A DNA stretch of 64,000 bases, taken from contig NC_089281.1 of assembly GCF_963678975.1 (NCBI RefSeq), positions 28,231,151 through 28,295,150 of the forward strand, read 5' to 3'. A program made the position numbers and the translations under genes. A model generated the notes under the pieces. It worked only from the letters and a program-made list of their open reading frames with translations, was not told the DNA's origin and searched no databases. Each line of letters opens with the position of its first letter. Position 1 is the first letter of the stretch. This DNA comes from Dysidea avara (lineage: Eukaryota > Porifera > Demospongiae > Dictyoceratida > Dysideidae). This document shows positions 40,459 through 52,300 of the stretch, one piece after another.

Positions 40459-43400
40459 TGAAGAGAGTATCCTACTCTCATATACCCCTGTAGAAGGGCA
40501 TATCGTGAAGTCATGAAGTTAACAAGATGTCGTGGTTTGTGACATACGAGCAGCCATAAAGTGCAAGAATCACTAGTACCATTTCACACTTGTGACGCTC
40601 AAGATAGCCGTATTCGCGAATGGCCTTGCAAGAAACGCCTTGCAAAGCGGTCTTACCCCATGAAAGAACAATTGTAGTTCGGTGAGAAATGCTTACAGCT
40701 GGAGTTAGTTTGGTTGCTAGCAACGTTGTTACATGTAGGAATGTGTTCAATCGATGTTCAACTAATGACATCATTAATTATACAAAGAAAAATGGGAAAA
40801 CTCAGAAGTACTACGTCATAACTTCACAATCCGCCCTTCTACAGGGGTATATGAGAGTAGGATACTCTCCTCAGTATATATACTCTTGCTGTAATAAAGG
40901 TGACTGTTCTATTAGAGTAATACTGAATGTATGCTACAGAATGACTGCTTTCTATGCACACCAAAAATCATCCATGGGCTACTATGAATGGCTCAGTATT
41001 TCTATAGCCCAGCACTCCTTGGTACCAAAAATGCATCAGGTAAATAAAGTGATTTTGGTATGGCAAACATTGTCAGAGCACAGTGCATACAGAGGTATAT
41101 ACAAAGTTCTTATTCACTTACTGGGACTGAAGTTCTTTGTCCATCCATCAACTAGTTCTTCCTCAGGACTATCAATGTCTTCTTCAGCTGCTGACTGAGT
41201 AGCAGCTGTCAGAGATGTCTCATTGTTGATGACGGCCAATGGTAGCAGGTGTGGATGGTAGTGATGGAGCAGATAACAGAACACTCGACCATCAGAGAAT
41301 GATGTGGTAAAATTGGTCACCTGCAAACATGATTAAAGTAATCCACCACATGTAGCATGCATGGCTCCACTGCTTCATGTGATGTTATATCAAGTGTGAA
41401 CTCTAATAAGGCCATTTGTTGAAACTTACACATAGAGCACATATCCTTGTTGACACTTGCAAGCCAACTCTCAACTACATACAGTCACAGTGATGTCATC
41501 AAGGGATACTATACATTTACTACATCCATGAAAACTACTTTTAAATCTTAAAATTTTGACCATCAAGTTGCACAATAGACACAAACACTCTAATAGAACA
41601 TGTGTTTGTTTGTGGGGGCCGGTCAATACTATACTACGACAATTAAACTTTACTTACCGGCACACCATATATGGCACAGACAGAGTTACACCACTGCAAC
41701 AACATGCTGATAGAGGCACTCTTGAAGAAGATGCTGGGTTCCAGTGAGCAGCGACGCTGACTGAAGTTAGCAAGAGCTATTGGATGCGGTTTGTGCTGCT
41801 TCAGTACTTCAACCTCCTTTCTCAGCTCTTCCACATCCAACTGAAGATCAACCTGAAAGAAGGTGGTATTAATACTCTGCTATATAGTGGGTGTGACTAT
41901 TATCAAGAGTACATAATATTTTTATTATGTACTCTTGCTATTATTATTATCCAAATATCAACATGCCTGCTCTGTGCTCAGGTAAGTGAATTTGTTCAGA
42001 AGCCAATTCATTTATATTCAGAAATCCGTTCAATTACTCTAATAGAACATACAGTGAAAATCCCACTTAGTAACCACCTCATTGATAAAGCCAGCGACCA
42101 CATTCTACAGGTCCTAACTGATAATACTAAGTCACTAAAGCAACATTCCCTCAATAAAGTGACCAGCAGTTGAGCAAGCTGTAATTTAGTATAGCATTAC
42201 AACTTTTTTGTTTTGTAATGCTTTACAATGCAGGCAAGCCCTGCATTAAAGATCTGCGGGAAACATGTACCCACAGCCTACAGTCACACAAACTTACAAA
42301 TATTAAAAGTTTTACAATGAATAAATTAGTGCTAGCTAGCTACATTTGTTTGCCACAGCACTTGTCATATGTGACTGTTCTATTAGAGAATTCAATCTTC
42401 CAGCACAAATGTACTCATTATTTTGGAAATACATACTCAATGCATTAACAGCTACTTAGCTATTTACCAACTGGAATCTTTAGTATACGTAGCTATACCT
42501 ACACAGGACAATAAAGTCTTCATATGATCAACTTAAGCGGCTATTATCTATTATGCATAAATACACTAGGGATGTGGCTCAAACATAAATCAAATGTTAC
42601 AGCAAATAACTACTGGTTTTGTTGAAAAGCCTCAGTAATATTAGGTTTCCTTTATGGCCACATTAATGAGGTTTTCAATAACACGGCCACCTCAAAATGG
42701 GGCCACTTACTCTGGGTCCCATAGGTGGTCCTATTTTTGGTAAAATATTAAAACAGTCACTTAATATTGTTCAGATAGTTGAGAGTTTGGATAGACAAGG
42801 TCTACTCTTCACTAGCACTCAATAAATCATCGCAGTTTTATTTTCATAGCATTTACAGCTTTGATACAAGTGGAAGGAAAGTAGGCATTATAGATTCTAA
42901 CACACTAAAAGGGAATATTACCATTTACTGTACAATAAAAAGAAGGGAAGGAAGGTCTGCAATAACAGCATAGAATTGCTCGACAAAAGACACTTTCAAA
43001 CTACAGTAAGAGACACATGTACAGACAGACCTTAAAATGAAAGATGATCGACCACAGTAAGGAGAGGGTTAGTTCCTTGTGCCCCATAACAATGGCCTGG
43101 GCAGTCACTAGATGAGGGATACTGACATGTTGTCTCAGCTCCTTCAGGACTACCTCCACATTATGCAACTTCTAAAAGGAGGAAGACATATGCATACAAA
43201 CAGCATTGGCAAAGCTTCCACCAGACCTGAGTTTTACTGGCTGTTGGTACTCTCATCTGCCCAGACAACTCCCAATTGTTTGTCAGCATCTCAGTCAGGC
43301 GACTATGGAAACCAAAACAACAGTGAATTTTAGTAAACTAAAATGCAGAAAAAATGTTGGTAGCATCGGACCTACAACTGTTGACAAAATACTCTTATAG

Positions 43401-46149
43401 AACATTCACTACCACTGTTTAAAACACTAATGCAGCAAAACACTCTAATGAAACAGTTGCTGTACCATAGTCGGATGCCATCCCTCAGGTCCACAGCAAG
43501 GTTGGTTACACCAAAGTCATACTCATCAAGTGGACGCTGCAAGAATGAAAGATGATATTGAAGGGAATACAGTAATGGAACCTGTTAAAGTGGATGGACA
43601 CACAAAATTGGGATACCTAGTCCAGACATTTAGTTAAGGTCCCCAAAGCATTCCTTAGTACATAAACTGACCTGAAATATATAAGGATACCTGTACACTT
43701 TGTCCTAAGGTGACCATATTTCACAGTTTTCCCTTCAGTTAAAAGTTTAAAATATTATCCAAGTGGAACAGATTTAATATGGTACTATCCACACCACCAA
43801 AATTTCTTAGTGCATGCTGTAAGTCCCACCCACTCACCTGCATATAACTTAAAGTGTAGTTGAGCAGACGAAGGTGCTTCACTATATCGCCTTCTCCACA
43901 CAGAAAAATGTCCGATAATGCTACCAAAACTTGCCGGCTTGACTACAAACATCACCAGTAATACATAATAACCCATGATGCTGTTCTTGCTCACTTTAAT
44001 GGTGGCAGTCTTGACAAACAGGCAGGGATCGTTGTCAATCAGTCGAGACATTTTTGCCTTGTCCAGGAAGATCACCATCATCAGCAACTTGCGGAAGGCA
44101 TACTGCAGCAATGCCTCCTCATAACCTGCAGTGCAACACCAGTAGTATAATACATTGTACAAATTAATCGATCCTTATTAGGCAATGGAATCTGTCTACG
44201 GTGGGTAGTTGTTGAGTTTAAAATTTTCATTATACTGTGTAGGTCACAGTTGACTGCACCACTCACAAATATCCATTTGGGGAATACGCAGGTGACCTTT
44301 TAGTATAGGTAGCTGCTAAGAGAAGTTTTACCAGAAGCACACAAGTATCAATTATGTGCTCCTGGTTCCAACTATTGAATGACTACCGTACCTGCTCCAT
44401 GGGATCCAGTCTTGAGGGTGTAGGCCTGCGAGATGGCATCATCTTCACACAGTCTTGCCACACAGTAAGTGGCATAGTCATCCACCAACTGCCTACCATT
44501 AGTGGAGTGTGAGGGAAGGATCTCCCCAAGCAACACCTGTAGAGCAATGAGTACATTTTAATGAAGGGGGAGAATAATATATAAACAAGACACTACACAG
44601 GCCATAGTAATCTAAAGTTTTCATATGTCCTCTAAATTGCCTTTTGTTCATACATACGTACACATAGCTAGTATGTATAAGCACGTATGCTACAATCGTA
44701 TTGTGGTGCCATACCTCTACTCCAAGTCTTAGCCAAACAATGCTGTAGCTATTCAACACTTCTATTAATCTTTCCCGCAGACCAATGTCAGAATGAATGG
44801 TCCGGTCTGGTCTCATGGTCAGTCTCCTACTCTCTACCTCAACTTCTAGCCTCAGAAACACATCCTCCAGCACCTGGGACTGGTACAACTGACAAGCCTG
44901 CTGTCGTATGCGTGCCTCCCTCCGTCGCAACTGTAACCGTGATACGCTTGAAACATTGTGGCCTCCACTCTTTTCATCCTGATGAAATGTGAGTTGTCCA
45001 ACGTTTTCAACTGAAAAAAGGAGTTGTACTACTTTAACACAATGAGTATGATAAGTTGAGAATAAAATGTACATGCACTATTGTATGACAATGTAAAATT
45101 CTAATAGAGCATACAAGGTAACAGAGTGTACTTGCCTGCTCTACCACTGCTTGGCAAAGTGTTACCAAAGTTATCTACAGGTACTAACACATAGTTGAGC
45201 CATCTCGTAAAAGCTATATAGAAGAAAAATATTCAAGCACACGTATTAAATGATTCATTTATACCTCTCTCTTGTTTTGAACTCCAATGCTCATCATAAA
45301 GTGCATTCCTACAGGCAAAGGGCATTGGTTCTGCAGTGCCAAAGATACACTTTAAACGGCTTAAATTACAAGCTTCCATACCTCTAATTCTAGGTTGGGC
45401 TTGGCCCGTTGGTTTCTTCAGTGTCAGTTTTCGTTGTGGCAGACCAACTGTGGTTGACTTTGTTGTCTTCTTGACATCCAAAGACCTTCTTTGCTGCACT
45501 TTCTTCTTTTCCGCAGCAACACTGGGACCATTCTGTAAACTTCGTCTAGCATTTTTAGAAGTAACGTAAGCGCTGTTGAGCTTGTTAGTAAGGGGGACAC
45601 GGTTGCTAGGAGGCTTTTTATTCTGAGTTTGGTTTACGCTAGCAGCTTCAGTGGCACTAGCGTCGCTGCTATCACTGTCGCCATTACAAATCGTGAAAGT
45701 TACCGACTTCTTTATCGGCTTGGGAGAGACTGTATCGGCAAAGCTAACTCCTTCGTCCTTAGTCCATGCTGAGAAGAGTACAGGTTGGTTTGGAATATTC
45801 CACTGCTTCCTGGCTGTTTTTCTTACAAATGACGGCTTGTTTTCTTTCTCAACAACAAATGTAGACCCTCTCTCCTACAAACTTTTATTACACACAGATT
45901 CTCCCCAAAAATGGTCTATCCTTACTTCAGGATCTACATCAGTTTCTTTGTTTTCTAAGTTACACACAGATCCCTACGAAAAGTTAATGAAGTTTGAAAT
46001 AAAATATGCAAATTACGTACATTGGTAAACGGAGTGGATGTGGCTAAAACTCCATCCTCACTAAAAAGGGATGCATCGCTCTTGTCTCTCTGTACAGGTA
46101 GGAAATATTAATATAATTACGTAAAGTTCCATACAATCACCTTGTTCAT
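29618..46149 (-). CDS. ASPM: ASPM (abnormal spindle) homologue, copy 2, complete 27-coding-exon gene
   Basis: Exons on the minus strand: 46149-46141, 46089-46021, 45973-45926, 45874-45265, 45213-45136, 45010-44715, 44536-44392, 44125-43995, 43942-43838, 43536-43466, 43302-43227, 43171-43031, 41852-41658, 41320-41122, 40362-40295, 40240-40169, 40115-39987, 39814-39782, 39719-34281, 34176-34039, 33977-33888, 33835-33788, 33695-33539, 32154-32000, 30268-30187, 30056-29926, 29824-29618. Total 8922 nt, 2973 aa, phases consistent. Domain order is as in copy 1. The first 14 exons look identical to copy 1. The IQ exon lacks one 987-bp unit and carries scattered substitutions. The final exon has one extra Gln codon (seven versus six). 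The open frame past 34281 is CA-repeat intron. If the two blocks are haplotypes, this is the other allele of the gene at 2746-21017. Confidence 0.94.
35940..38903 (-). repeat. ASPM: Three-unit 987-bp higher-order repeat inside the ASPM IQ exon, copy 2
   Basis: Same 329-aa period as copy 1 but three units. Unit 1 (around 38344-38616) is type A and unit 2 (around 37228-37629) type B. Unit 3 starts with type-A residues (WRAVQMGRAQRQKY) and changes to type B near WMCRQWVELCHTS and downstream (HYRAAKEGRRLRQ). That is the product expected of an in-frame exchange fusing units 3 and 4 of a four-unit array. Confidence 0.9.
40396..40889. mobile_element. MITE family 1, instance A (copy 2), without the hAT insertion
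   Basis: Same 5-bp duplication TGTAA (40391-40395, 40890-40894) and inverted arms as 14572-15757. It carries an expanded AT dinucleotide run (about 40410-40455) and an intact, empty hAT target site. Differences from copy 1 stop at its right end. Confidence 0.88.
41903..41938. mobile_element. 36-bp relic of MITE family 1, copy 2
   Basis: Identical to 16771-16806: two 15-bp arms around a TTTT loop, flanked by TATTA duplications. Confidence 0.75.
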
Positions 46150-46385
46150 TTCGCGATTATATATCAAGAGACTTCATTTCATCAAAACACCTGCACCTCG
46201 GCACGACAATTTTGAATCACGTTTTAAATCCGCGAAGCGATTTGATTGGTTTAAAACTGCAAATTACGCAATTACCTCAATTTCCTTACAACATGACATA
46301 AAGTACAACAATTGACACATACAGCATTATACAGTCACAAAAGATGTCTTCTTTACAAATAAAATTAAAAAGTACAGTTTAAAAA
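46150..46385 (-). promoter_or_regulatory. ASPM upstream region (copy 2)
   Basis: Identical to 21018-21253, with CCAAT and CDE/CHR-like motifs at about 46223-46252, roughly 75-100 bp upstream of the start codon at 46149. Confidence 0.4.
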
Positions 46386-49300
46386 CTATACATTTTCAAG
46401 TAGTGGTGTTGTTTCTTCAACAACAGTAGGAATATGATTACACAGACGCTGTTTACATACAGGGCACACCGGAGTTGACCGGACCCAGTTATAGAGGCAG
46501 CTGTAAAAAGAAGGACAATAAGAAGACATGACATATCTACATAGATCTTACCTCTCATGGAAACAATGTTCACATGGGCATATTGTTATTCGTGAACCAA
46601 ATGAGAAATCTTCCAAGCATATTACACAAGTCTATATGAAACAAAAAAATGGTACTTAACTTTAAAAAATTGTGAATTACATGTAAATACTGTATGTATG
46701 TGCATGCTACTCAGTGGGAATGTATAAAAGTGTGTGATTGTACTTCAGGAGTTCCAGTTCAGTCAACATGTTTCTTTGCATTGCCCTATCAATGCTCTCC
46801 GCCAGCTGTTGAATTCTGTATGTGCACATGAACCAACAATCAAACACCTTAGACAGTCCTTTCAACAGCTCCAAAGATGGTTGATGATAGTTTGGACCAG
46901 TTGTTGGAAACACTGGTTAGTTGCCCACAAGCCAGAAACTTCCAGAAGCATTACTACTGAGACTTTAGACCATCTCAAGGAGAGGAAGACAGCAGATCAA
47001 CAGGCGGTGATGACAATGTAGTCAGTCACGTCAGTGGTTTGTTTCATGTTAATGCTAATCCTGATGCTGGCAGCTGCAGCAATGAAGCCAATATAAGCGA
47101 CAACAACCCTGCACCTAATAACAGAATGAAGCAGTAAATGGTGGGCAAAGAAACCATTAGTTGCCATGGTAATGAAGCTACTGTCCAACATGACACTGAA
47201 GCTAATAACCACACTGATAATGAAGCCATTAATGTCATGGCAATGAAACTACCAATAACAGCAATGTTTACAGGGTAGCTATAGATGACAGCTATGCCTA
47301 TGGGGGCCATGACTTCAACAACAGAAGCTACTAAGCCTCTTGAATTACTATGGGAATGAGCTTCCCCAGGTGAGGCTAAGTTCTTTTGATACCAGAACTT
47401 CAAAGGTTCACAACAGATGTAATTGCATGGCTGTGAGAACAAATGCTGCAGGGTGAGGTGGATGAGGAGTCGGCTAAAAATACTTTAGACACAGCATAGC
47501 AGTTGTTGGAGGAACTGGGAATGCACCCTCCACTCCCTTTGACCTCTCTGAATCCAAGAATGTTTACGGGAAGCAACAACAACAGATCCATGGGTCTTGG
47601 AGGCAATTTCAGGTTATCAGTTAGAGCAAGAGTCCATTAGCTTCTAATATAGCCTGTACAAAATCACTGTGTTAAGCTCAGTCCAGTTTACCTTTGATCA
47701 AATTAACACTTCTTCTGGCGATAGAGAACTGTTGATTGGTGATTATTGGTGTTGATAAGGTCAAGGCTTTATTCTGTGAACAGGCTTAATGTGTTACCAA
47801 GAGTTAATATGGGAGTGTTACTAGACTCAGTGATTTTCCTGGATGTATTCCAATTAGATATTCTCTCTCTTACTTGTATTATGAACTCTTGGTTAGAGCT
47901 TACAAGGAAAACCACGCAACCCTACATTCCACTTTCAAAGACAAATGCCAGAGGTGCAACAGATACACTTGGAGGTACAGGGGTTACTGACAAATAATTC
48001 AGCTGGTCAAGAAGAAGGACAGTTTCGGTTTCTAGTCCAGACAGCTTCTTGTACCCAAGAAAGGTGGACAATACAGACCAGTAATAAACTTAAGACCACT
48101 AAACAGGTGGATCCAGTACAACCACTTCAAGATGGAAGGCATCCACCTCCTAGCCAAGGAAGATTACATGACATCAAGAGTTCATAATATATATACTAAG
48201 GAGAGTATCCTACTCTCATATACCCCTGTAGAAGGGCGTATCGTGAAGTTATGATGTAACGACAAGATGGTGTGGTTTGTGACGTACAAGCAGCCGTAAA
48301 AGTGCAAGTATCATTAGCATCATTTCATACTCGCGATGCTCAGAGTAGCCGTATTCGCGAATGGCCTAGCAAGAAACACCTACTAAGCGGTCTTAAGCCA
48401 TGAGGGAACGATTGTAGTTCGGTGAGAAACGCTTAGAGCTGGAGATGATTTGGTTGCTAGCGACATTGTTAGGCACGCGTTCAATCGATACCATGTTCAA
48501 CTAATGACATCATTAATTATACAAAGAAAAACGGGTGAACTCAGAAGTGTTACATCATAACTTCACGATACGCCCTTCTACAGGGGTATATGAGAGTAGG
48601 ATACTCTCCTTAGTATATATATTATGAACTCTTGATGACATGCATTGACTTGAAGGACGCTTACCTGGTTATCTCGATAAATCAACAATGCCACAAATTC
48701 CTACTGGGAGGGCCAAGATTTTGAGTTTGTTTGCATCTGGCTTCAGCCTCTTGGGTGTTCATGAAGGTTATGAGAGTGGTAGTTGCCTTTTTGTGAAACC
48801 GAGGTATCCATTGCACAATCTACCTGGATAACCTCCTCGTAATGAACAAGAACCCATCAACTCTAAGGGAACATACCACGCTGACACTAGACCTTCTGGA
48901 AGCACTAGGTTTTCTAGTAAACTACTCCAAATCTCACTTGACATCAAGTGGAATAACTGGGTTTTCTAGACTCAACTTTCAAAGAGTTACGGCTTCCGAA
49001 GTTGAAGTTGGACCAGAAGCTTCCCAGGTCTTGACAAGCGAGCAAGACATTTAGCCTAACTGATTGGCAAAATGTCAACAGCAATCCTAGTTGTTTCTCC
49101 AGCTCCCCTTCACTACAGAAGCCTGCAAGACCTCAAACACACAACCCTGGCCAACTGTGGTTACAACAGACGAGTGACCCTGTCAAAAGAAGCAAAAGAG
49201 GACTTGAGGTGGTGGACCAACAACTTAGGTCAGTGGAATGGACAATCTATGTCTCACCTTCCTCCTCAGTGTAACATATAAACACATGCATCCACAGTCG

Positions 49301-52300
49301 GTTGGGGTGCCTTCTGTCAGGGAGAAACAACAGGAAGTTGCTGGAGTGCGAAGGAGCAGAGGCTCCATATCCTCGCCGTGTCACTAACTCTAAAGTCATT
49401 TTTGAAGAGGGGATTGAATCAGACAGCATGACAGTGGTGGCCCACATAAACAAGCTAGGTGGAACACTGTCTCCACAACTAGTAGCCTTAACCAAACAGA
49501 TTTTTACATGGTGCATGGAGAGAAACATGACGCTTACAGCTCAATGCCTTCCAGGGAAGGTAAATACCATAGCAGATTACCTGTCAAGGCATCTCCGAGA
49601 CAGGACAGATCGGATCCTGAATCTATAGTATGTTCACGTTGAGCTGAATCATCAAAAACATCTAATAACTCATGGATGCAATTATATACGATATTGAAAT
49701 TTGGCTCATTTGTAGTACTGCTTGACCCGTTAAAAATCTTTCAAAATCTTTTTGTTCAAATGGTTGACATAATATTTATAGCCAATCAAAATTTTCACAA
49801 TGCATTTCCTATGGGGAAGCCATATAAGTACAGTGTCCATTACAGCCCTTTCCCGAACTTGTAATGGAGCCAAACCATACGTGTCTGTTGTTGACACCTT
49901 TGCTGTTACCAATAATCATCTGGTTGGCTGAAATGTTAACTCTGTTGAGAAAAAATCCACTTTTAATTTTTAGCTGTTTTTCAGGATTCAGCTCAACGTG
50001 AACATACTATAGCTGTATTTCGAGGGATCAACAGTGCCTGGGGGCCACTGGAAGTTGACCTCTTTGCTACACAATTCTCAACATGGCTTCCAGTTGAAGA
50101 GCAGACCCAGAATTACTCAGGAGTGGACTACACTAGGAGCACTAGCTCATCCCCCATGGTGCCTCATACAGAGTAACGATCATACATAGTACAACATCAA
50201 TCAATAGTTCAGTTCATGGGTGGGTGTAGGTGGGATAAACATGTTGACTTCCCCTTCATTCCTTCATGCAACCCTAAATAGCTTTCAGCCACTAAGGTGG
50301 CCTTAGCCATTTATTCAGTGGTTCCAGTTGGGTAGTTGGAAAAGGCGGATACAAGTCGGACACGGACTCAGACACGGACACGGATATTTTTAAAATACAC
50401 TTTTACATTTACAAAACAGTTATTTTTCATACCTAACGTTGTTTTTACAGCAGTCTTCGCTTCCAGACCCGGGCGTCAATCTGTCATAGTACTTTCCATT
50501 TATAAGCGCACATGCGAAGGACTAGACCAGCACTCCACAGAATGCCAAAGACCATAATAGTGTTGTACACATGCTCTAAAGTCTAATACAGAGTTATATA
50601 ATTGCAGAGATTAGCTTGTATGCCCCATGCAACTTAGCTTAGCAGGCCAAATCCACAATCTTACGCCTTTTAGTATAAGGTGCAGGCGCTTATACCAAGC
50701 GTTGGACCTGCCCTACGAGATCAGGTTGGGACATGCCAGCGTAACCTCTATGAGACTGAATTAGATTTCTAGAGCACATGTATAACACTATATGGTCTTT
50801 AGAGTGCTAGTCTATCCTTTGCACATGTGCTTATTATATAGTTATACAACGGCCACGAGTGCTCTGCCTGATATAAACGCATGAGTACACGTTGTATAAC
50901 TGTTATGTACCATTCACCTAATAGGTGGAGAGAGTCTCAGAAGACAGCTGTGACACTTATAAAGGCCAGGTTTCTAACATCGATTGTGGGTAACCAAGCC
51001 TGACGTTGCGATGCCGTTCCCCCTGCACGAGTACTGCAGCCGCCTGAGATATTGAAAGCTAGTACGCTATGGGTTATATCACTAACCTGCATTCGCTGTT
51101 CCACTCTCATCATGTAGTGCTCAGCATGCCATATAGACTAAGCACCAGACTAATCGCCATAGTGATTCTCTCGAGCGAAAAAAATCAGCTAAATAGATGG
51201 TTTAAGTAAACAAAACCTAACTACTAAATGATACTAGTCTAATTCTTACTATTCACACTGGCTAAACTCGAATCTGGTGGCATGACAAAACTGGTTACCA
51301 CAATCGAACGTAAAAGTTAGTATTATTTAGAATATATTTGTTTTATTGAGTCATTGTCGAAGTGGACTACAGTTTAATCTGGGCTAAGATGGCACCAGAC
51401 TAGTAAGGTGTATAAGTACGTTTATATATATGTAGACTAGAGTTGTGGCCACCCGCATTGGCTTTTTCGATCGCCATTGACTGCTTGTAAACATTATACG
51501 TATTTGTAACGTAATGGCCCACAATCGACCTTTACATGTCAGGCTATAAAAGGATTCGAGTGATCTGTGTAGTGTCTTTCCACCTATTAGGTGAGGTGTG
51601 TCGTAGTGGTCTTCGCCACCGACACTTGTGCTATGCTGCACAAAACCACAGCCAGTGCAATATCTGTATATTGCACTGTGGTCGGTGCATTATAACTTAT
51701 AATGCACTCGTTGTGGTCTACAAAACCGCAACCAGTGCGTTATAAGTTATAATGCACTCGCTGCGGTCTGCAGCAGTGCAATATACAAATTATAGCACTG
51801 GCGGTGCCTTTGAACTGCCCACGCAGAGTGGTACATAAATGGATAAGTGCTATGACAAGATCGACGCCTGGGTCTAGAAGCGAATGCTGCTGTAAAAACA
51901 ACATTAGGTATGAAAAATAACTGTATGGACTATGCACACCGTATAAGGAGAATGGTCTGGAAGCACGTGTAAGATATCTGCTTTATATCGTATTTTATTG
52001 TAAATGTGTCCATTACACCACTGACTCCCTAGTGTGGGGCTCGCTCAGGCTCGCCCCAATAAATGTAAAAGTGCTTTTTGAAAATGTCCGCGTCCGATTG
52101 TATCTGCCTTTTCCAACTACCCATTCCAGTTCAGTCAAAACGTGTTTGTACTTCGTAGGATTGTCCTACATAATCAGCCACAGTCTTAGGTCTATAGTAG
52201 AATTTGGTGAAGGTGTCTTCTCTTGACCATCCAGCTCTACTCATGATCTCCTTCGTGGAGACAATTGACATAGCTGCTGCTGTGGCTGAAGTAGCTCTTG

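Larger units (their letters stand above)
46877..50165 (+). pseudogene. DIRS-like gag/RT/RNase H region, broken
   Basis: Frames: a 27-codon gag-like start at 46877 (MVDDSLDQLLETL, then stop). RT: RPVINLRPLN near 48077-48107, FKMEGI, DLKDAYL near 48649-48672, IYLDN at 48818-48832 where active elements have YxDD, and the thumb motif ALGFLVNYSKS near 48901. RNase H: DLRWWTNNLGQW from 49202, VVAHINKLGGT near 49435, CLPGKVNTIADYLSR near 49543. After the MITE at 49624-50011 the frame resumes as WGPLEVDLFATQFS near 50041. Two MITEs, frame changes and stops disable it. The DIRS family assignment rests on these motif blocks and on the recombinase nearby. Confidence 0.75.

Noticed and set aside
49247..49528. 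Minus-strand 93-codon open frame
   Set aside because: Antisense to the RNase H region of the DIRS-like element.
51384..51937. Several 60-85 codon frames inside the foldback element
   Set aside because: They lie in inverted-repeat arms and palindromes with no recognisable protein motif.
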